NCBI RefSeq assembly: GCF_020567375.1
Contig: NZ_JAJBZM010000002.1
Span: 455,036 to 519,035 of the forward strand
Length of the DNA: 64,000 nt
Source of the DNA: Janibacter melonis
Lineage (GTDB): Bacteria > Actinomycetota > Actinomycetes > Actinomycetales > Dermatophilaceae
Direction of reading: 5' to 3'
Part shown: one piece after another, positions 17,803 through 26,482 of the stretch
Numbering within the stretch: position 1 is the stretch's first letter
How the letters are laid out: each line of letters opens with the position of its first letter
The notes under the pieces: model-generated
The model's database searches: none
The model's input: the letters and a program-made list of their open reading frames with translations, nothing else
Told to the model about the DNA's origin: nothing
Position numbers and translations under genes: made by a program

Positions 17803-19262
17803 GCATCGGACCGGTCCAGCAGACCTCGCCGACCTTCGTCGGCATGCCGGCCTTCCCCGAGGCCGCCCGGGAGGCGCTCGCGAACACCCAGCAGCGCGCC
17901 AACCTCCACCACGCCACGCGCACGATCCGCGCCAAGCGTGCCGGCGTCGTCGGCGAGATCGAGGACTGGGAGGCCCTGCGGGTCAGCGGCGCGGCGGCCA
18001 AGGACGAGGCGCTGCACCACCTCGGCGACTACCTCGAGCAGCTCGAGGCGAGCCTCACCGCCGCCGGCGCCACCGTGCACTGGGCGCGCGACGCGGCGGA
18101 GGCCAACGCGGTCGTCGTCGAGATCGCCCGCGCGAAGGGGGCCGACGAGGTCGTCAAGGTCAAGTCGATGGCCACCCAGGAGATCGAGCTCAACGAGGCG
18201 CTCGAGGAGGCCGGGATCAGCGCCTGGGAGACCGACCTCGCCGAGCTCATCGTCCAGCTCGGTCACGACCGCCCCAGCCACATCCTCGTGCCCGCGATCC
18301 ACCGCAACCGCAGCGAGATCCGCGAGATCTTCGCCCGCGAGATGGGCGAGGTGGGCCGCCCGGCGCCCGACGACCTCACCGACGACCCTGCCCGGCTCGC
18401 CGAGGCCGCGCGCCTGCACCTGCGCGAGAAGTTCCTCCGCGCGAAGGTCGCCGTCTCGGGCGCGAACTTCGCCGTCGCCGAGACCGGGACGCTCGTCGTC
18501 GTCGAGTCCGAGGGCAACGGCCGGATGTGCCTCACCCTGCCCGAGACGCTCGTCAGCGTCGTCGGCATCGAGAAGGTCCTCCCCACGTGGGCCGACCTCG
18601 CCCCGATGCTCCAGCTGCTGCCGCGCTCGAGCACGGGGGAGCGGATGAACCCGTACACGACGATGTGGTCCGGGGCGCACGACGGCGACGGGCCGCAGGA
18701 CGTCCACGTCATCCTGCTCGACAACGGTCGCAGCCACGTCCTCGCCGACGCCCTTGGTCGTCAGGCCCTGCGCTGCATCCGCTGCTCGGCCTGCCTCAAC
18801 GTCTGCCCGGTCTACGAGCGCACCGGCGGGCACGCGTACGGCTCGGTCTACCCCGGGCCGATCGGCGCGGTGCTCAACCCCCAGCTGCGCGGCACGGCGA
18901 GCGAGGTCGACCAGTCCCTGCCGTACGCGTCGAGCCTGTGCGGGGCGTGCTTCGACGCCTGCCCGGTGCGCATCGACATCCCGGAGATGCTCGTCCAGCT
19001 GCGCGGCGAGGTCGTCCAGCAGGGCGGCCACCGTGCCGAGTCCGCGGCGATGAGCGCCGCAGCCTGGGTCCTGTCGGACCCGCGCCGGCTCGCCGCCGCG
19101 CAGAAGGCCGCCACGGTCGCCGGACGGCTCGTCGGCGACCGCACCATCCGCTCCGTCCCGGGCCTGGGCGCGTGGAGCGACGCCCGTGACGTGCCGACGC
19201 CGCCGAAGGAGACCTTCCGCCAGTGGTGGGAGCGCGAGCGCGCAGAGGGGGGCGAGCGATGA
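17799..19262 (+). CDS. lutB: Lactate utilisation protein B (Fe-S electron transfer)
   Basis: 487 residues. N-terminal LUD domain (to about 300) followed by a ferredoxin-like pair of 4Fe-4S motifs, CIRCSACLNVCP near 326 and CGACFDACP near 381, and a helical tail. This is the full LutB layout. It should carry electrons from lactate oxidation toward quinone. Starts inside lutA's stop (ATGA) and ends inside lutC's start. Confidence 0.93.
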   Translation: MSIGPVQQTSPTFVGMPAFPEAAREALANTQQRANLHHATRTIRAKRAGVVGEIEDWEALRVSGAAAKDEALHHLGDYLEQLEASLTAAGATVHWARDAAEANAVVVEIARAKGADEVVKVKSMATQEIELNEALEEAGISAWETDLAELIVQLGHDRPSHILVPAIHRNRSEIREIFAREMGEVGRPAPDDLTDDPARLAEAARLHLREKFLRAKVAVSGANFAVAETGTLVVVESEGNGRMCLTLPETLVSVVGIEKVLPTWADLAPMLQLLPRSSTGERMNPYTTMWSGAHDGDGPQDVHVILLDNGRSHVLADALGRQALRCIRCSACLNVCPVYERTGGHAYGSVYPGPIGAVLNPQLRGTASEVDQSLPYASSLCGACFDACPVRIDIPEMLVQLRGEVVQQGGHRAESAAMSAAAWVLSDPRRLAAAQKAATVAGRLVGDRTIRSVPGLGAWSDARDVPTPPKETFRQWWERERAEGGER

Positions 19263-19909
19263 GCGCCCGTGACGAGATCCTCGCCCGCGTGCGGGCGGCG
19301 ACCGCCGACATCACGACGGCGAAGGGGGAGCGACCAGCCCCCGTCGTCGTGGAGGAGACCGCGTCGAGCCCGAAGGCGACGCTCGAGCTCTTCGTCGAGC
19401 GGGTCGCCGACTACCGCGCGAGCGTCCTGCGCGCCCAGGAGCACGAGGTCGCCGACGTCGTGGCCGGCGCGCTGCGCGACCTGGGCCGGACCTCGGTCGT
19501 CCTGCCCGACGGGCTCGACCCCGCGTGGCGGGCCGCGCTCGAGCAGGTCGCGACCGTCGTCCCCGAGGGCCGGGGGGCCTCGGCGGGTGCGCTGGACGCC
19601 GTCGACGCGGTCGTCACCGCGAGCGCTCTGGGCATCGCGGCGACCGGCACGATCGTCCTCGACCACGGGCCCGACCAGGGACGCCGGGCGCTCACCCTCG
19701 TGCCCGACTGCCACGTCTGCGTCGTGCGCGCGGACCAGGTCGTGCACGACGTCCCGGAGGCCGTCGCCCGCCTCGGCGGGCAGGCTCACCGGGGTCGTCC
19801 GCTCACCTGGGTGAGCGGCCCGAGCGCGACGAGCGACATCGAGCTGCAGCGGGTCGAGGGGGTGCACGGGCCGAGGACCCTCGTCGTCGTGCTCGTCGAG
19901 CACTCCTGA
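19259..19909 (+). CDS. lutC: Lactate utilisation protein C (LUD domain)
   Basis: 216 residues, a single LUD domain with the family's late motifs (ALGIAATGTIVLDHGPDQGRR is in part visible, ending VPDCHVCVVRADQVV and GPSATSDIEL). LutC is the third subunit of the lactate oxidation complex. ATG at 19259 overlaps the lutB stop. Last gene of the operon; the following enoyl-CoA hydratase gene has its own promoter box. Confidence 0.92.
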   Translation: MSARDEILARVRAATADITTAKGERPAPVVVEETASSPKATLELFVERVADYRASVLRAQEHEVADVVAGALRDLGRTSVVLPDGLDPAWRAALEQVATVVPEGRGASAGALDAVDAVVTASALGIAATGTIVLDHGPDQGRRALTLVPDCHVCVVRADQVVHDVPEAVARLGGQAHRGRPLTWVSGPSATSDIELQRVEGVHGPRTLVVVLVEHS

Positions 19910-19910
19910 C

Positions 19911-19916
19911 TAGGCT
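19911..19916 (+). promoter_or_regulatory. -10 box of enoyl-CoA hydratase homologue
   Basis: TAGGCT ends 7 nt before the GTG at 19924, giving a predicted leaderless mRNA independent of the lut operon. Confidence 0.55.
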
Positions 19917-19923
19917 GTCCGAC

Positions 19924-20655
19924 GTGTCTGACAACCGCGCCTACGTGACCTACTCCGCCTCCGACGGCGTCGCGCACATCGAGCTGGCCCGGCCGGAGTT
20001 CGGCAACACGCTCGACCTGACGATGACCCACCAGCTGCGCGACGCGGTGCAGCGCGCGCTGCGCTCGCACACGGTCGACGTCCTCGAGCTGACGTCGACC
20101 GGCGGCGACTTCTGCGTCGGCACGGACACCGAGGCCGCCCGTCAGGCGGACGACCCGACGACCCAGGTCTTCGAGCAGGCCGCCGCCCTCGACGAGATGT
20201 TCGGCATCCTCAACGCCTCGACCAAGCCCGTCATCGCCGGGGTGCAGGGGCTGGCCGCCGGCTCCGGCCTCGGCATCGCGCTCGCGGCGGACATCTGCCT
20301 GTGCACGCCCGACGCGACCTTCCGCGTCGCACCCCACGGCGGTCTCGGCGCCCCCGACCCGGGCCTGGCCTGGCAGCTGCCGCGCGCCATCGGCCAGCAG
20401 CGCGCCCTCTCCTTCGCCCTCGGCCGGCGCACCATCGACGCGACGACCGCGGAGAGCTGGGGCGTCGTCACCGTCGTCGAGGGCGACCTCCCGGCCGCGG
20501 TCGACGGGATCGCCCGCTCGCTCACCGGCGAGGGCCTGTGGGCCAACGGCGAGACCCGTCGCCTGCTCCGGGCGTCGTGGGACACCGACCGCACCTCCCT
20601 GGCCCAGTCCGAGGCCGCGACGATGGTCCGCGCGATGCTGCGGGCGAAGGTCTGA
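19924..20655 (+). CDS. Enoyl-CoA hydratase/isomerase family protein
   Basis: 243 residues of the crotonase fold. The oxyanion-hole region (GVQGLAAGSGLGIALAADICL, about 105-125) is kept. The catalytic-Glu positions of classical hydratases are not clearly present (second region reads APHGGLGAPDPGLAWQLPRAIG), so hydratase activity is uncertain and an isomerase or other crotonase role is possible. GTG at 19924 is set by the TAGGCT box 7 nt upstream. Confidence 0.78.
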   Translation: MSDNRAYVTYSASDGVAHIELARPEFGNTLDLTMTHQLRDAVQRALRSHTVDVLELTSTGGDFCVGTDTEAARQADDPTTQVFEQAAALDEMFGILNASTKPVIAGVQGLAAGSGLGIALAADICLCTPDATFRVAPHGGLGAPDPGLAWQLPRAIGQQRALSFALGRRTIDATTAESWGVVTVVEGDLPAAVDGIARSLTGEGLWANGETRRLLRASWDTDRTSLAQSEAATMVRAMLRAKV

Positions 20656-20714
20656 CCCTGACCGGCGAGGAGCCCCGGCGCCCGCGCCGTCCGCTGCACT
20701 ACGGACCGCAGGCC

Positions 20715-21263
20715 ATGGAGGCGCACGGCGGCACGACCCCCGGCCCGGCCGAGGCGGCCGAGGCCGCTCACGCCGCGGCGATGCTCGTCGTCGACGCGGG
20801 CCGCAGCGCCGACCCGCAGGTCGGCGCCCGGCTCGTCGGGCTCGTCCAGGAGGTCGGGCTCGACACCCTCGCCGAGCTGTGGTCGCACCGCCCGGCCCGC
20901 AGCCTGCCGGGTGCGCTGTGGCGGCTCTACCTCGTGCGGGAGTGGGTGCAGCGCAGCCCCGACAGCGCCAGCCGGGAGTACGCGACCGGCATGCACGTCG
21001 CACCCGTCGAGCACGTCATCGCCGGTGTCCCCGACCCGCCGGAGCCCGGCGAGGTGCGCGAGATGATCGACGGCGTCCTCGGCGGGGCCTTCCACCGCGA
21101 CCTCGACGTCGCCCTCGACCGGTGCGCGGCCTTCTGCTCCGTCGCGGCGACCGGACGGGCCGCCGACGAGCGTTCCGACGTCGGCTCGGCCGCGGCCCTG
21201 GCGACCACGGCCGACGACCTCGCGGCGTGCGCCGTGCTCTGGCGGGCCGGCCAGCTCGTCTGA
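20715..21263 (+). CDS. Conserved hypothetical protein
   Basis: 182 residues from the first in-frame ATG (20715). Mostly helical, no membrane segment; a run RSLPGALWRLYLVREWV is the most distinctive part. The residues before the ATG (RRPLHYGPQAM) look conserved in style and a GAAGG site at 20646-20650 precedes in-frame CTG codons at 20652 and 20658, so the true start may be a CTG about 19 codons earlier. Follows the crotonase gene closely, probably co-transcribed. Function unknown. Confidence 0.6.
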   Translation: MEAHGGTTPGPAEAAEAAHAAAMLVVDAGRSADPQVGARLVGLVQEVGLDTLAELWSHRPARSLPGALWRLYLVREWVQRSPDSASREYATGMHVAPVEHVIAGVPDPPEPGEVREMIDGVLGGAFHRDLDVALDRCAAFCSVAATGRAADERSDVGSAAALATTADDLAACAVLWRAGQLV

Positions 21264-21351
21264 GCCCGCCGGCTCCTGCGACCTGCCGGCGTCCGAGGCA
21301 CCCCGTCCGGGGATCACCCCCGTCCGGGAATGCTCCCCGGGGGAGAGGCGT

Positions 21352-21357
21352 TACTCT
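21352..21357 (+). promoter_or_regulatory. -10 box before structured RNA
   Basis: TACTCT, placed so that transcription would begin at about 21363-21364, exactly at the 5' end of the long closing helix of the RNA. Confidence 0.5.
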
Positions 21358-21362
21358 CGTCT

Positions 21363-21447
21363 GTGCGCCGGGTCGCGGTAGCCCCGGGTCCCAAAAATAG
21401 CCGCCACGAGCGGCCTCGTGCCGAGAGGCGCTCCCGGCCCGGCGCAC
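21363..21447 (+). ncRNA. Candidate structured RNA of unknown class
   Basis: A perfect 10-bp helix GTGCGCCGGG (21363-21372) / CCCGGCGCAC (21438-21447) closes an 85-nt segment. Inside are CACGAG/CTCGTG with a 4-nt loop (21405-21420), an alternative and mutually exclusive GCCGC/GCGGC stem (21400-21404 with 21410-21414), and GCC-GAGA-GGC (21420-21429), a GNRA tetraloop. An unpaired A-rich CCCAAAAATAG stands out in this G+C-rich DNA. It lies 256 nt after the nearest upstream -10 of a gene and 72 nt before a small leaderless gene, upstream of the DUF47-pit phosphate genes. No known riboswitch consensus that I can recall fits. Confidence 0.45.
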
Positions 21448-21518
21448 ATCAGACCGTTCGGCGCACGGAGGGGCCGTCGCGACGCCGACGCCCCGCAGCA
21501 GGCTCCTACCGTGGTCGC

Positions 21519-21716
21519 ATGTCCACGACAGAGCAGGGTGCCGACGAGGCAGAGCCCGGTGTCGTCGCCCCGGGTCATGACCGAGAGCTCGTGCGAGCCC
21601 TCATCGAGGTCGCGCGTGACGCCGACCACCCGCTGAGCCAGCCCGAGATCGACGCAGCGCTCGGCGTGCAGCCTGGCAGCAGCCCCGACGGCCGGCCCCG
21701 GACGACCTCCGGCTGA
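21519..21716 (+). CDS. Small acidic protein, unknown
   Basis: 65 residues. Supported by a TACCGT box (21507-21512) exactly 6 nt before the ATG and by normal codon bias. The middle (ELVRALIEVARDADHPLSQ, then PEIDAALGV) predicts two helices reminiscent of a small HTH-like or winged-helix unit. No signal peptide. No family recognised. It sits between the structured RNA and the DUF47 gene. Confidence 0.5.
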   Translation: MSTTEQGADEAEPGVVAPGHDRELVRALIEVARDADHPLSQPEIDAALGVQPGSSPDGRPRTTSG

Positions 21717-21794
21717 ACTCCGGGTTAGCAGGAGGTGTCGGGGAGCGCCTACGCTTGCGACGACCGTCTGCCCCTCACGCACCGGAGCTCCCCC

Positions 21795-22418
21795 GTGGCC
21801 TTCCGCCTCACCCCGTCGGACACCTCTTTCTTCGACCTCCTCGCGACGGCCGCGCAGCACGGCGTCGAGGCCTCGCGCCTGCTCACCGACCTCCTCGGGG
21901 CGCGCGGCGAGGAGGCGCTGCGGATCACCGAGCAGCTGCGTGACGTCGAGGCCGCGGCGGACGAGACCACCCACGAGGTCGTCCGCAAGGTCAATGCCGC
22001 CTTCATCACCCCCTTCGACCACGTCGACATCGTCGAGCTCGCCGCGGCGATCGACACCTGCGTCGACGAGATCGAGAGCGTCGGCTTCCTCATCGGGCTC
22101 TACCGGATCCCGGACCTGCCCGCGGACGTCGTCGCGGTCATCGAGATCATCTCGCGCATGGCGCAGGTGACCGCCGACGCGATGCCCCGCCTCCAGTCGA
22201 TGAAGTCGCTCGACGACTACTGGATCGAGGTCAACCGCCTCGAGAACCAGGCCGACCAGCTCTACCGCCGGCTGCTCACCCAGATCTTCGACGGGTCGAT
22301 CACCGACCCGATCCAGGTCGTGCAGCGCAAGGACCTCATCGAGGGCCTCGAGCGCGCTGCCGACTCCTTCGAGCTCGTCGCCCAGCACGTCGAGATGATC
22401 GCCGTCAAGGAGTCCTGA
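21795..22418 (+). CDS. DUF47 PhoU-like phosphate transport regulator
   Basis: 207 residues, all helical, matching the DUF47/TIGR00153 family that pairs with PiT carriers. PhoU-like metal-binding acidic motifs appear (LRDVEAAADETTHEV and NRLENQADQLYRRLL). GTG at 21795 has GGAG 8 nt upstream. It precedes the pit gene by 3 nt, so it is co-expressed and presumably controls the carrier. Not to be confused with the true PhoU at 44104-44763. Confidence 0.88.
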   Translation: MAFRLTPSDTSFFDLLATAAQHGVEASRLLTDLLGARGEEALRITEQLRDVEAAADETTHEVVRKVNAAFITPFDHVDIVELAAAIDTCVDEIESVGFLIGLYRIPDLPADVVAVIEIISRMAQVTADAMPRLQSMKSLDDYWIEVNRLENQADQLYRRLLTQIFDGSITDPIQVVQRKDLIEGLERAADSFELVAQHVEMIAVKES

Positions 22419-22421
22419 CCG

Positions 22422-23414
22422 GTGGACTGGATCCCCGTCGCCCTCGTCGTGCTGCTCGCGATGGGGTTCAACTACACGAACGGCTTCCACGACGCGGCGA
22501 ACGCGATCGCGACCTCGGTCTCGACCCGCGCGCTCACCCCCCGCGCCGCGCTCGCCATGGCTGCCGTCGCCAACCTCTTCGGCGCCTTCTTCGGCACGAA
22601 GGTCGCCCAGACCGTCGGCAAGGGCATCATCGACGCGCCCTCCGGCACCCTCGGTCTGAAGATCTGCGCCGCGGCCCTCGTCGGCGCCATCGTGTGGAAC
22701 CTCCTCACGTGGTGGTTCGGCCTGCCGTCCTCCTCCTCGCACGCCCTCATCGGCGGGCTCGGGGGCGCGGCCCTCGTCGGCGGTGGTGTCGTGCACTGGC
22801 TCGGGATCTTCGAGAAGGTCGTCGTCCCGATGGTGCTCAGCCCGATCATCGGCGTCATCGTCGGCTACCTCGTGATGACGACGATCCTGTGGGCCTTCCG
22901 CCACTCCCACCCGGGCCGCACGCGGCGCGGCTTCCGCATCGCGCAGACCGGGTCAGCCGCCGCCATGGCCTTCGGCCACGGCATGCAGGACGCCGCGAAG
23001 ACCGCCGGCGTCGTCGTCCTCGCCCTCACCGTCGGCGGCTTCCAGACCGTCGGCGACGACTCGATCCCGCTGTGGGTGCTCGTCATGAGCGCCGTCGTCA
23101 TCAGCGCGGGCACCTACGCCGGCGGGTGGCGGATCATGCGCACCCTCGGCCGCCGGATCATCGACCTCGGGCCGCCGCAGGGCTTCGCCGCCGAGGCGAC
23201 CGCCGCGGCGATCCTCTACACGGCGACCGCGCTGCACGCCCCCATCTCGACGACCCACGCGATCACCTCGGCGATCATGGGCGCCGGCGCGACGAAGCGG
23301 CTCAAGGCCGTGCGCTGGGGCGTCGCGAAGTCCATCGTCGGCGGCTGGGTGCTCACCTTCCCCGGCGCCGGCATCTCCGCCGCGGTCACCATGGGCCTGC
23401 TGCGCCTCTTCTGA
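22422..23414 (+). CDS. pit: PiT-family inorganic phosphate transporter
   Basis: 330 residues, about ten membrane segments, with the two duplicated PiT signatures: GFNYTNGFHDAANAIAT near residue 10 and GFGHGMQDAAKT-like (AFGHGMQDAAKTAG) in the second half. Low-affinity metal-phosphate/proton symporter. Begins 3 nt after the DUF47 gene. A strong bidirectional terminator follows and separates it from pstB on the other strand. Confidence 0.93.
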   Translation: MDWIPVALVVLLAMGFNYTNGFHDAANAIATSVSTRALTPRAALAMAAVANLFGAFFGTKVAQTVGKGIIDAPSGTLGLKICAAALVGAIVWNLLTWWFGLPSSSSHALIGGLGGAALVGGGVVHWLGIFEKVVVPMVLSPIIGVIVGYLVMTTILWAFRHSHPGRTRRGFRIAQTGSAAAMAFGHGMQDAAKTAGVVVLALTVGGFQTVGDDSIPLWVLVMSAVVISAGTYAGGWRIMRTLGRRIIDLGPPQGFAAEATAAAILYTATALHAPISTTHAITSAIMGAGATKRLKAVRWGVAKSIVGGWVLTFPGAGISAAVTMGLLRLF

Positions 23415-23456
23415 GACGACGGGGGTGCGAGCTCCCTTCGCCCGCCGGCACGACAA

Positions 23457-23496
23457 GAGGGCCGGTCGCACCTCCCTGCAGGTGCGACCGGCCCTC
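23457..23496. terminator. Bidirectional terminator, pit / pstB
   Basis: Perfect 17-bp stem GAGGGCCGGTCGCACCT / AGGTGCGACCGGCCCTC with a 6-nt loop between convergent pit and pstB. Confidence 0.88.
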
Positions 23497-23515
23497 GGTC
23501 TGGGTGCTGGCCCGG

Positions 23516-24295
23516 TCAGCCGAAGCGGCCCGAGATGTAGTCCTCGGTGGCCTTCTGGGACGGGTTGTTGAAGATGTGGGTCGTCTCGTCGTACTCGACG
23601 AGCTGGCCCGGCTTGCCCGTCGCCTCGAGGTTGAAGAAGCCGGTCATGTCCGAGACGCGCGCCGCCTGCTGCATGTTGTGCGTGACGATGACGATCGTGT
23701 ACTCGTCCTTGAGCTCGTGGATGAGGTCCTCGATGGCGAGCGTCGAGATCGGGTCGAGGGCCGAGCACGGCTCGTCCATGAGGACCACGTCGGGCTTGAC
23801 CGCGATCGTCCGGGCGATGCACAGGCGCTGCTGCTGGCCGCCGGACAGGCCCGAGCCGGGCTTGTCGAGCCGGTCCTTGACCTCGTTCCACAGGTTGGCG
23901 CCCCGCAGGCTCGACTCGACGAGCTCCTCGGCGTCCGCCTTCTTGATCTTCTTGTTGTTCAGCTTGACCCCGGCGAGGACGTTCTCGCGGATCGACATCG
24001 TCGGGAAGGGGTTGGGGCGCTGGAAGACCATGCCGATCTTGCGTCGGACGTTCACCGGGTCCACCCCCTTGCCGTAGAGGTTCTCGTCGTCCATGAGGAC
24101 CTGCCCGTCGACGTAGGCGCCGGGGATGACCTCGTGCATGCGGTTGAGCGAGCGCAGGACGGTGGACTTGCCGCAGCCGGACGGGCCGATCATGGCGGTG
24201 ACGCTGCGGGGCTGGATGACCATGTTGACCCCTGCGACGGCCTTGAAGTCGCCGTAGTAGATGTCGAGGTCGCGGATGTCGATGCGCTTGGACAC
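23516..24295 (-). CDS. pstB: Phosphate ABC transporter ATP-binding protein PstB
   Basis: 259 residues, normal length. Walker [10 protein letters not shown] near residue 38, Q-loop, ABC signature LSGGQQQR, Walker [13 protein letters not shown] with the catalytic Glu, and switch His (VTHNMQQA). Energises the PstSCA phosphate importer. GTG at 24295 with AGAAGGAAG upstream. Last gene of pstSCAB, 28 nt after pstA. Confidence 0.97.
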   Translation of the reverse strand: MSKRIDIRDLDIYYGDFKAVAGVNMVIQPRSVTAMIGPSGCGKSTVLRSLNRMHEVIPGAYVDGQVLMDDENLYGKGVDPVNVRRKIGMVFQRPNPFPTMSIRENVLAGVKLNNKKIKKADAEELVESSLRGANLWNEVKDRLDKPGSGLSGGQQQRLCIARTIAVKPDVVLMDEPCSALDPISTLAIEDLIHELKDEYTIVIVTHNMQQAARVSDMTGFFNLEATGKPGQLVEYDETTHIFNNPSQKATEDYISGRFG

Positions 24296-24323
24296 GTCGT
24301 TTGTCTTCCTTCTGCAGGCCGGG

Positions 24324-25442
24324 TCAGCGGCCGGTCTTGGGGGCGAAGTACTTGCTGATGAGCCGGGCCACGATGTTGAGCAGCATGACGATCGCCATGA
24401 GCGTCAGCGCAGCGGTCCACGCGAGGTCGAGGCTGTCCTGCTTGTTCAGGCCCGGGCTGGAGTACGAGCTGTAGGCGAAGAGCGGCAGGGCCGACATCGA
24501 GCCCTCGAAGGGGTTGAGGTTGACCCCCTTCGCCGCGCCCATCGTGATGAGCAGCGGCGCGGTCTCGCCGATGACCCGCGCGATCGCGAGGGTGACGCCG
24601 GTGGCGATCCCGGCGATGGCGGTCGGGAGGACGACCTTGGTCACGGTGAGCCACTTCGGCACGCCCAGCGCGTAGCTCGCCTCACGCAGCTCGTTGGGCA
24701 CGAGGCGCAGCATCTCCTCGGTGGAGCGGACGACGACGGGGATCATGAGCACCGCGAGCGCGACTGCACCGACGATCCCGGCCTGGTAGGCCGGCCCGAA
24801 GAAGAGGGTGAAGAGCGAGATGGCGAAGAGGCCGGCGACGATCGAGGGGATGCCGGTCATGACGTCGACGAAGAAGGTCAGCGCCTTGGCCAGCCTGCTG
24901 CCGCGCCCGTACTCGACGAGGTAGATCGCCGCGAAGATCCCGATCGGGATCGAGATGACGGCCGCCAGGCTCGTGACGATGAGGGTGCCCATGATCGCGT
25001 GGTACGCGCCGCCGATCTCCCCGGCCCCGACCCCCCGCATGGAGAAGGTGAAGAACGCGCCGTCCAGCCGGTTGACGCCCTTGGAGACGATCGTCCAGAT
25101 CACCGACAGCAAGGGGGTGAGCGCGAGGAGGAACATCGTCGTCACGACAGCGGTGACGAGGCGGTCGGTCGCGTGCCGGCTGCCCTCGACCACACGTGCG
25201 GTCGTGTAGATCGCGACGGAGTAGACGAGCGCGGCGACCGCCATGACGCCCAGCAGGTTGAAGCCCCACACCAGGGTCACCAGGGCGGCACCGGCGAGGA
25301 CGGAGCACGCGAGGACGGCCCAGCGGACGGTCTGGCTCAGGGCGCCGGCCCGCGGACCGGATCCCAGGCTGCTCGACCCGGTGAGCGTCTGGCCGGTGGT
25401 CGTCGGGGCCGCGTCGGGGGCCTTGTCGTCGATGTCGGTCAT
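24324..25442 (-). CDS. pstA: Phosphate ABC transporter permease PstA
   Basis: 372 residues, longer than typical PstA (about 280-300) because of an N-terminal cytoplasmic tail of about 40 residues rich in Thr/Ser/Gly and two extra membrane segments (about 40-80) before the conserved six-segment permease core. The permease loop motif ([20 protein letters not shown]) that docks on PstB is present. ATG at 25442 overlaps the pstC stop by one base (TGATG). Confidence 0.95.
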   Translation of the reverse strand: MTDIDDKAPDAAPTTTGQTLTGSSSLGSGPRAGALSQTVRWAVLACSVLAGAALVTLVWGFNLLGVMAVAALVYSVAIYTTARVVEGSRHATDRLVTAVVTTMFLLALTPLLSVIWTIVSKGVNRLDGAFFTFSMRGVGAGEIGGAYHAIMGTLIVTSLAAVISIPIGIFAAIYLVEYGRGSRLAKALTFFVDVMTGIPSIVAGLFAISLFTLFFGPAYQAGIVGAVALAVLMIPVVVRSTEEMLRLVPNELREASYALGVPKWLTVTKVVLPTAIAGIATGVTLAIARVIGETAPLLITMGAAKGVNLNPFEGSMSALPLFAYSSYSSPGLNKQDSLDLAWTAALTLMAIVMLLNIVARLISKYFAPKTGR

Positions 25443-26386
25443 CAGTTGGCTCCGGAGAACTCGGACCGGCGCGAGATGATCCACCGGGCGAAGATGTTGA
25501 CGAGGAGGGTGACGGCGAAGAGCGCCAGCCCGGAGACGAAGAGCGTGCTGCGCTCCACGCCGAAGGACTCGGGGAAGTTCAGCGCGATGTCCCCGGCGAT
25601 CGTGCCCGAGGCGTTGGAGCTGAGCAGCTCCCACGAGATGACCGAGCCGCTCGCCGACAGCACGATGGCCACGGCCATCGTCTCGCCGAGGGCCCGACCG
25701 AGGCCGAGCATCGCCCCGGAGATGACACCGGACTTGCCGAAGGGGATGACCGCCTGGCGGATCATCTCCCACCGGGTCGCGCCGAGGGCGAGCGAGGCCT
25801 CCTCGTGCAGACGCGGCGTCTGGAGGAAGACCTCGCGGTTCACCGCGGTCATGATCGGCAGGATCATGATGGCCAGGACGATCCCGATCATGAGCATCGT
25901 GCGACCCGTCACCGTGACGTCGCCGCCGAAGGGCGGGAACCACCCGAGGTTGCGGTTGAGCCACCCGAAGGCCGGCACGGCGTTGCCGGCGATCTGCAGG
26001 CCCCACAGACCGAAGATGATCGACGGCACGGCGGCGAGCAGGTCGATGACGTAGCCGAGCCCGGCGGCCAGACGACGCGGGGCGTAGTGGGTGATGAAGA
26101 GCGCGATCCCGATCGACAGGGGCATCGCGATGAGCAGCGCGATGATCGACGAGTACAGCGTGCCGAAGATCAGGGGCGCGACATAGCTGGGCAGGCCCTC
26201 GCCCCCGCGCACGTCGGTCGAGTCGGCGGTCACCGCGGGCATCGCCATGTAGACGAGGAAGGCGGCGACGGCAGCGAGGGTCGCGAGGATGAGGATGCCG
26301 GACCCGACGGACAGGCCGGAGAAGATCCGGTCGCCGCGGCGGGTCACCGCCTTCGCGGGGCCGCTGGTGGGGGTTGTCGTGCTCAC
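25442..26386 (-). CDS. pstC: Phosphate ABC transporter permease PstC
   Basis: 314 residues, six membrane segments, with the PstB-docking loop EASLALGATRWEMIRQAVIP. Partner of PstA in the membrane. GTG at 26386 with GAGGA about 8 nt upstream. Separated from pstS by a hairpin-bearing gap. Confidence 0.95.
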   Translation of the reverse strand: MSTTTPTSGPAKAVTRRGDRIFSGLSVGSGILILATLAAVAAFLVYMAMPAVTADSTDVRGGEGLPSYVAPLIFGTLYSSIIALLIAMPLSIGIALFITHYAPRRLAAGLGYVIDLLAAVPSIIFGLWGLQIAGNAVPAFGWLNRNLGWFPPFGGDVTVTGRTMLMIGIVLAIMILPIMTAVNREVFLQTPRLHEEASLALGATRWEMIRQAVIPFGKSGVISGAMLGLGRALGETMAVAIVLSASGSVISWELLSSNASGTIAGDIALNFPESFGVERSTLFVSGLALFAVTLLVNIFARWIISRRSEFSGAN

Positions 26387-26426
26387 GTGGGGGTCCTCAG
26401 GAGATCAGGGAGAGGGGCAGACCGAC

Positions 26427-26450
26427 GGCCCCGGACGGGTGTCCGGGGCC
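26427..26450 (-). promoter_or_regulatory. Hairpin between pstS and pstC
   Basis: Perfect 10-bp stem GGCCCCGGAC / GTCCGGGGCC with loop GGGT, inside the operon. It probably acts as a partial terminator or 3'-end protector so that the binding protein is made in excess over the permease, as in many ABC operons. Confidence 0.6.
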
Positions 26451-26482
26451 ATCGATGCGTGGTCGAGGAGCGTCCAGGGGAC

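Noticed and set aside
21363-21447. Known riboswitch (SAM, c-di-AMP, cobalamin, ZTP, fluoride) or 4.5S RNA
   Set aside because: None of the conserved core words of these classes could be matched; left as an unknown class.
22694-26054. Long plus-strand frames opposite pstB, pstA and pstC
   Set aside because: No recognisable protein; the minus strand encodes complete Pst subunits.
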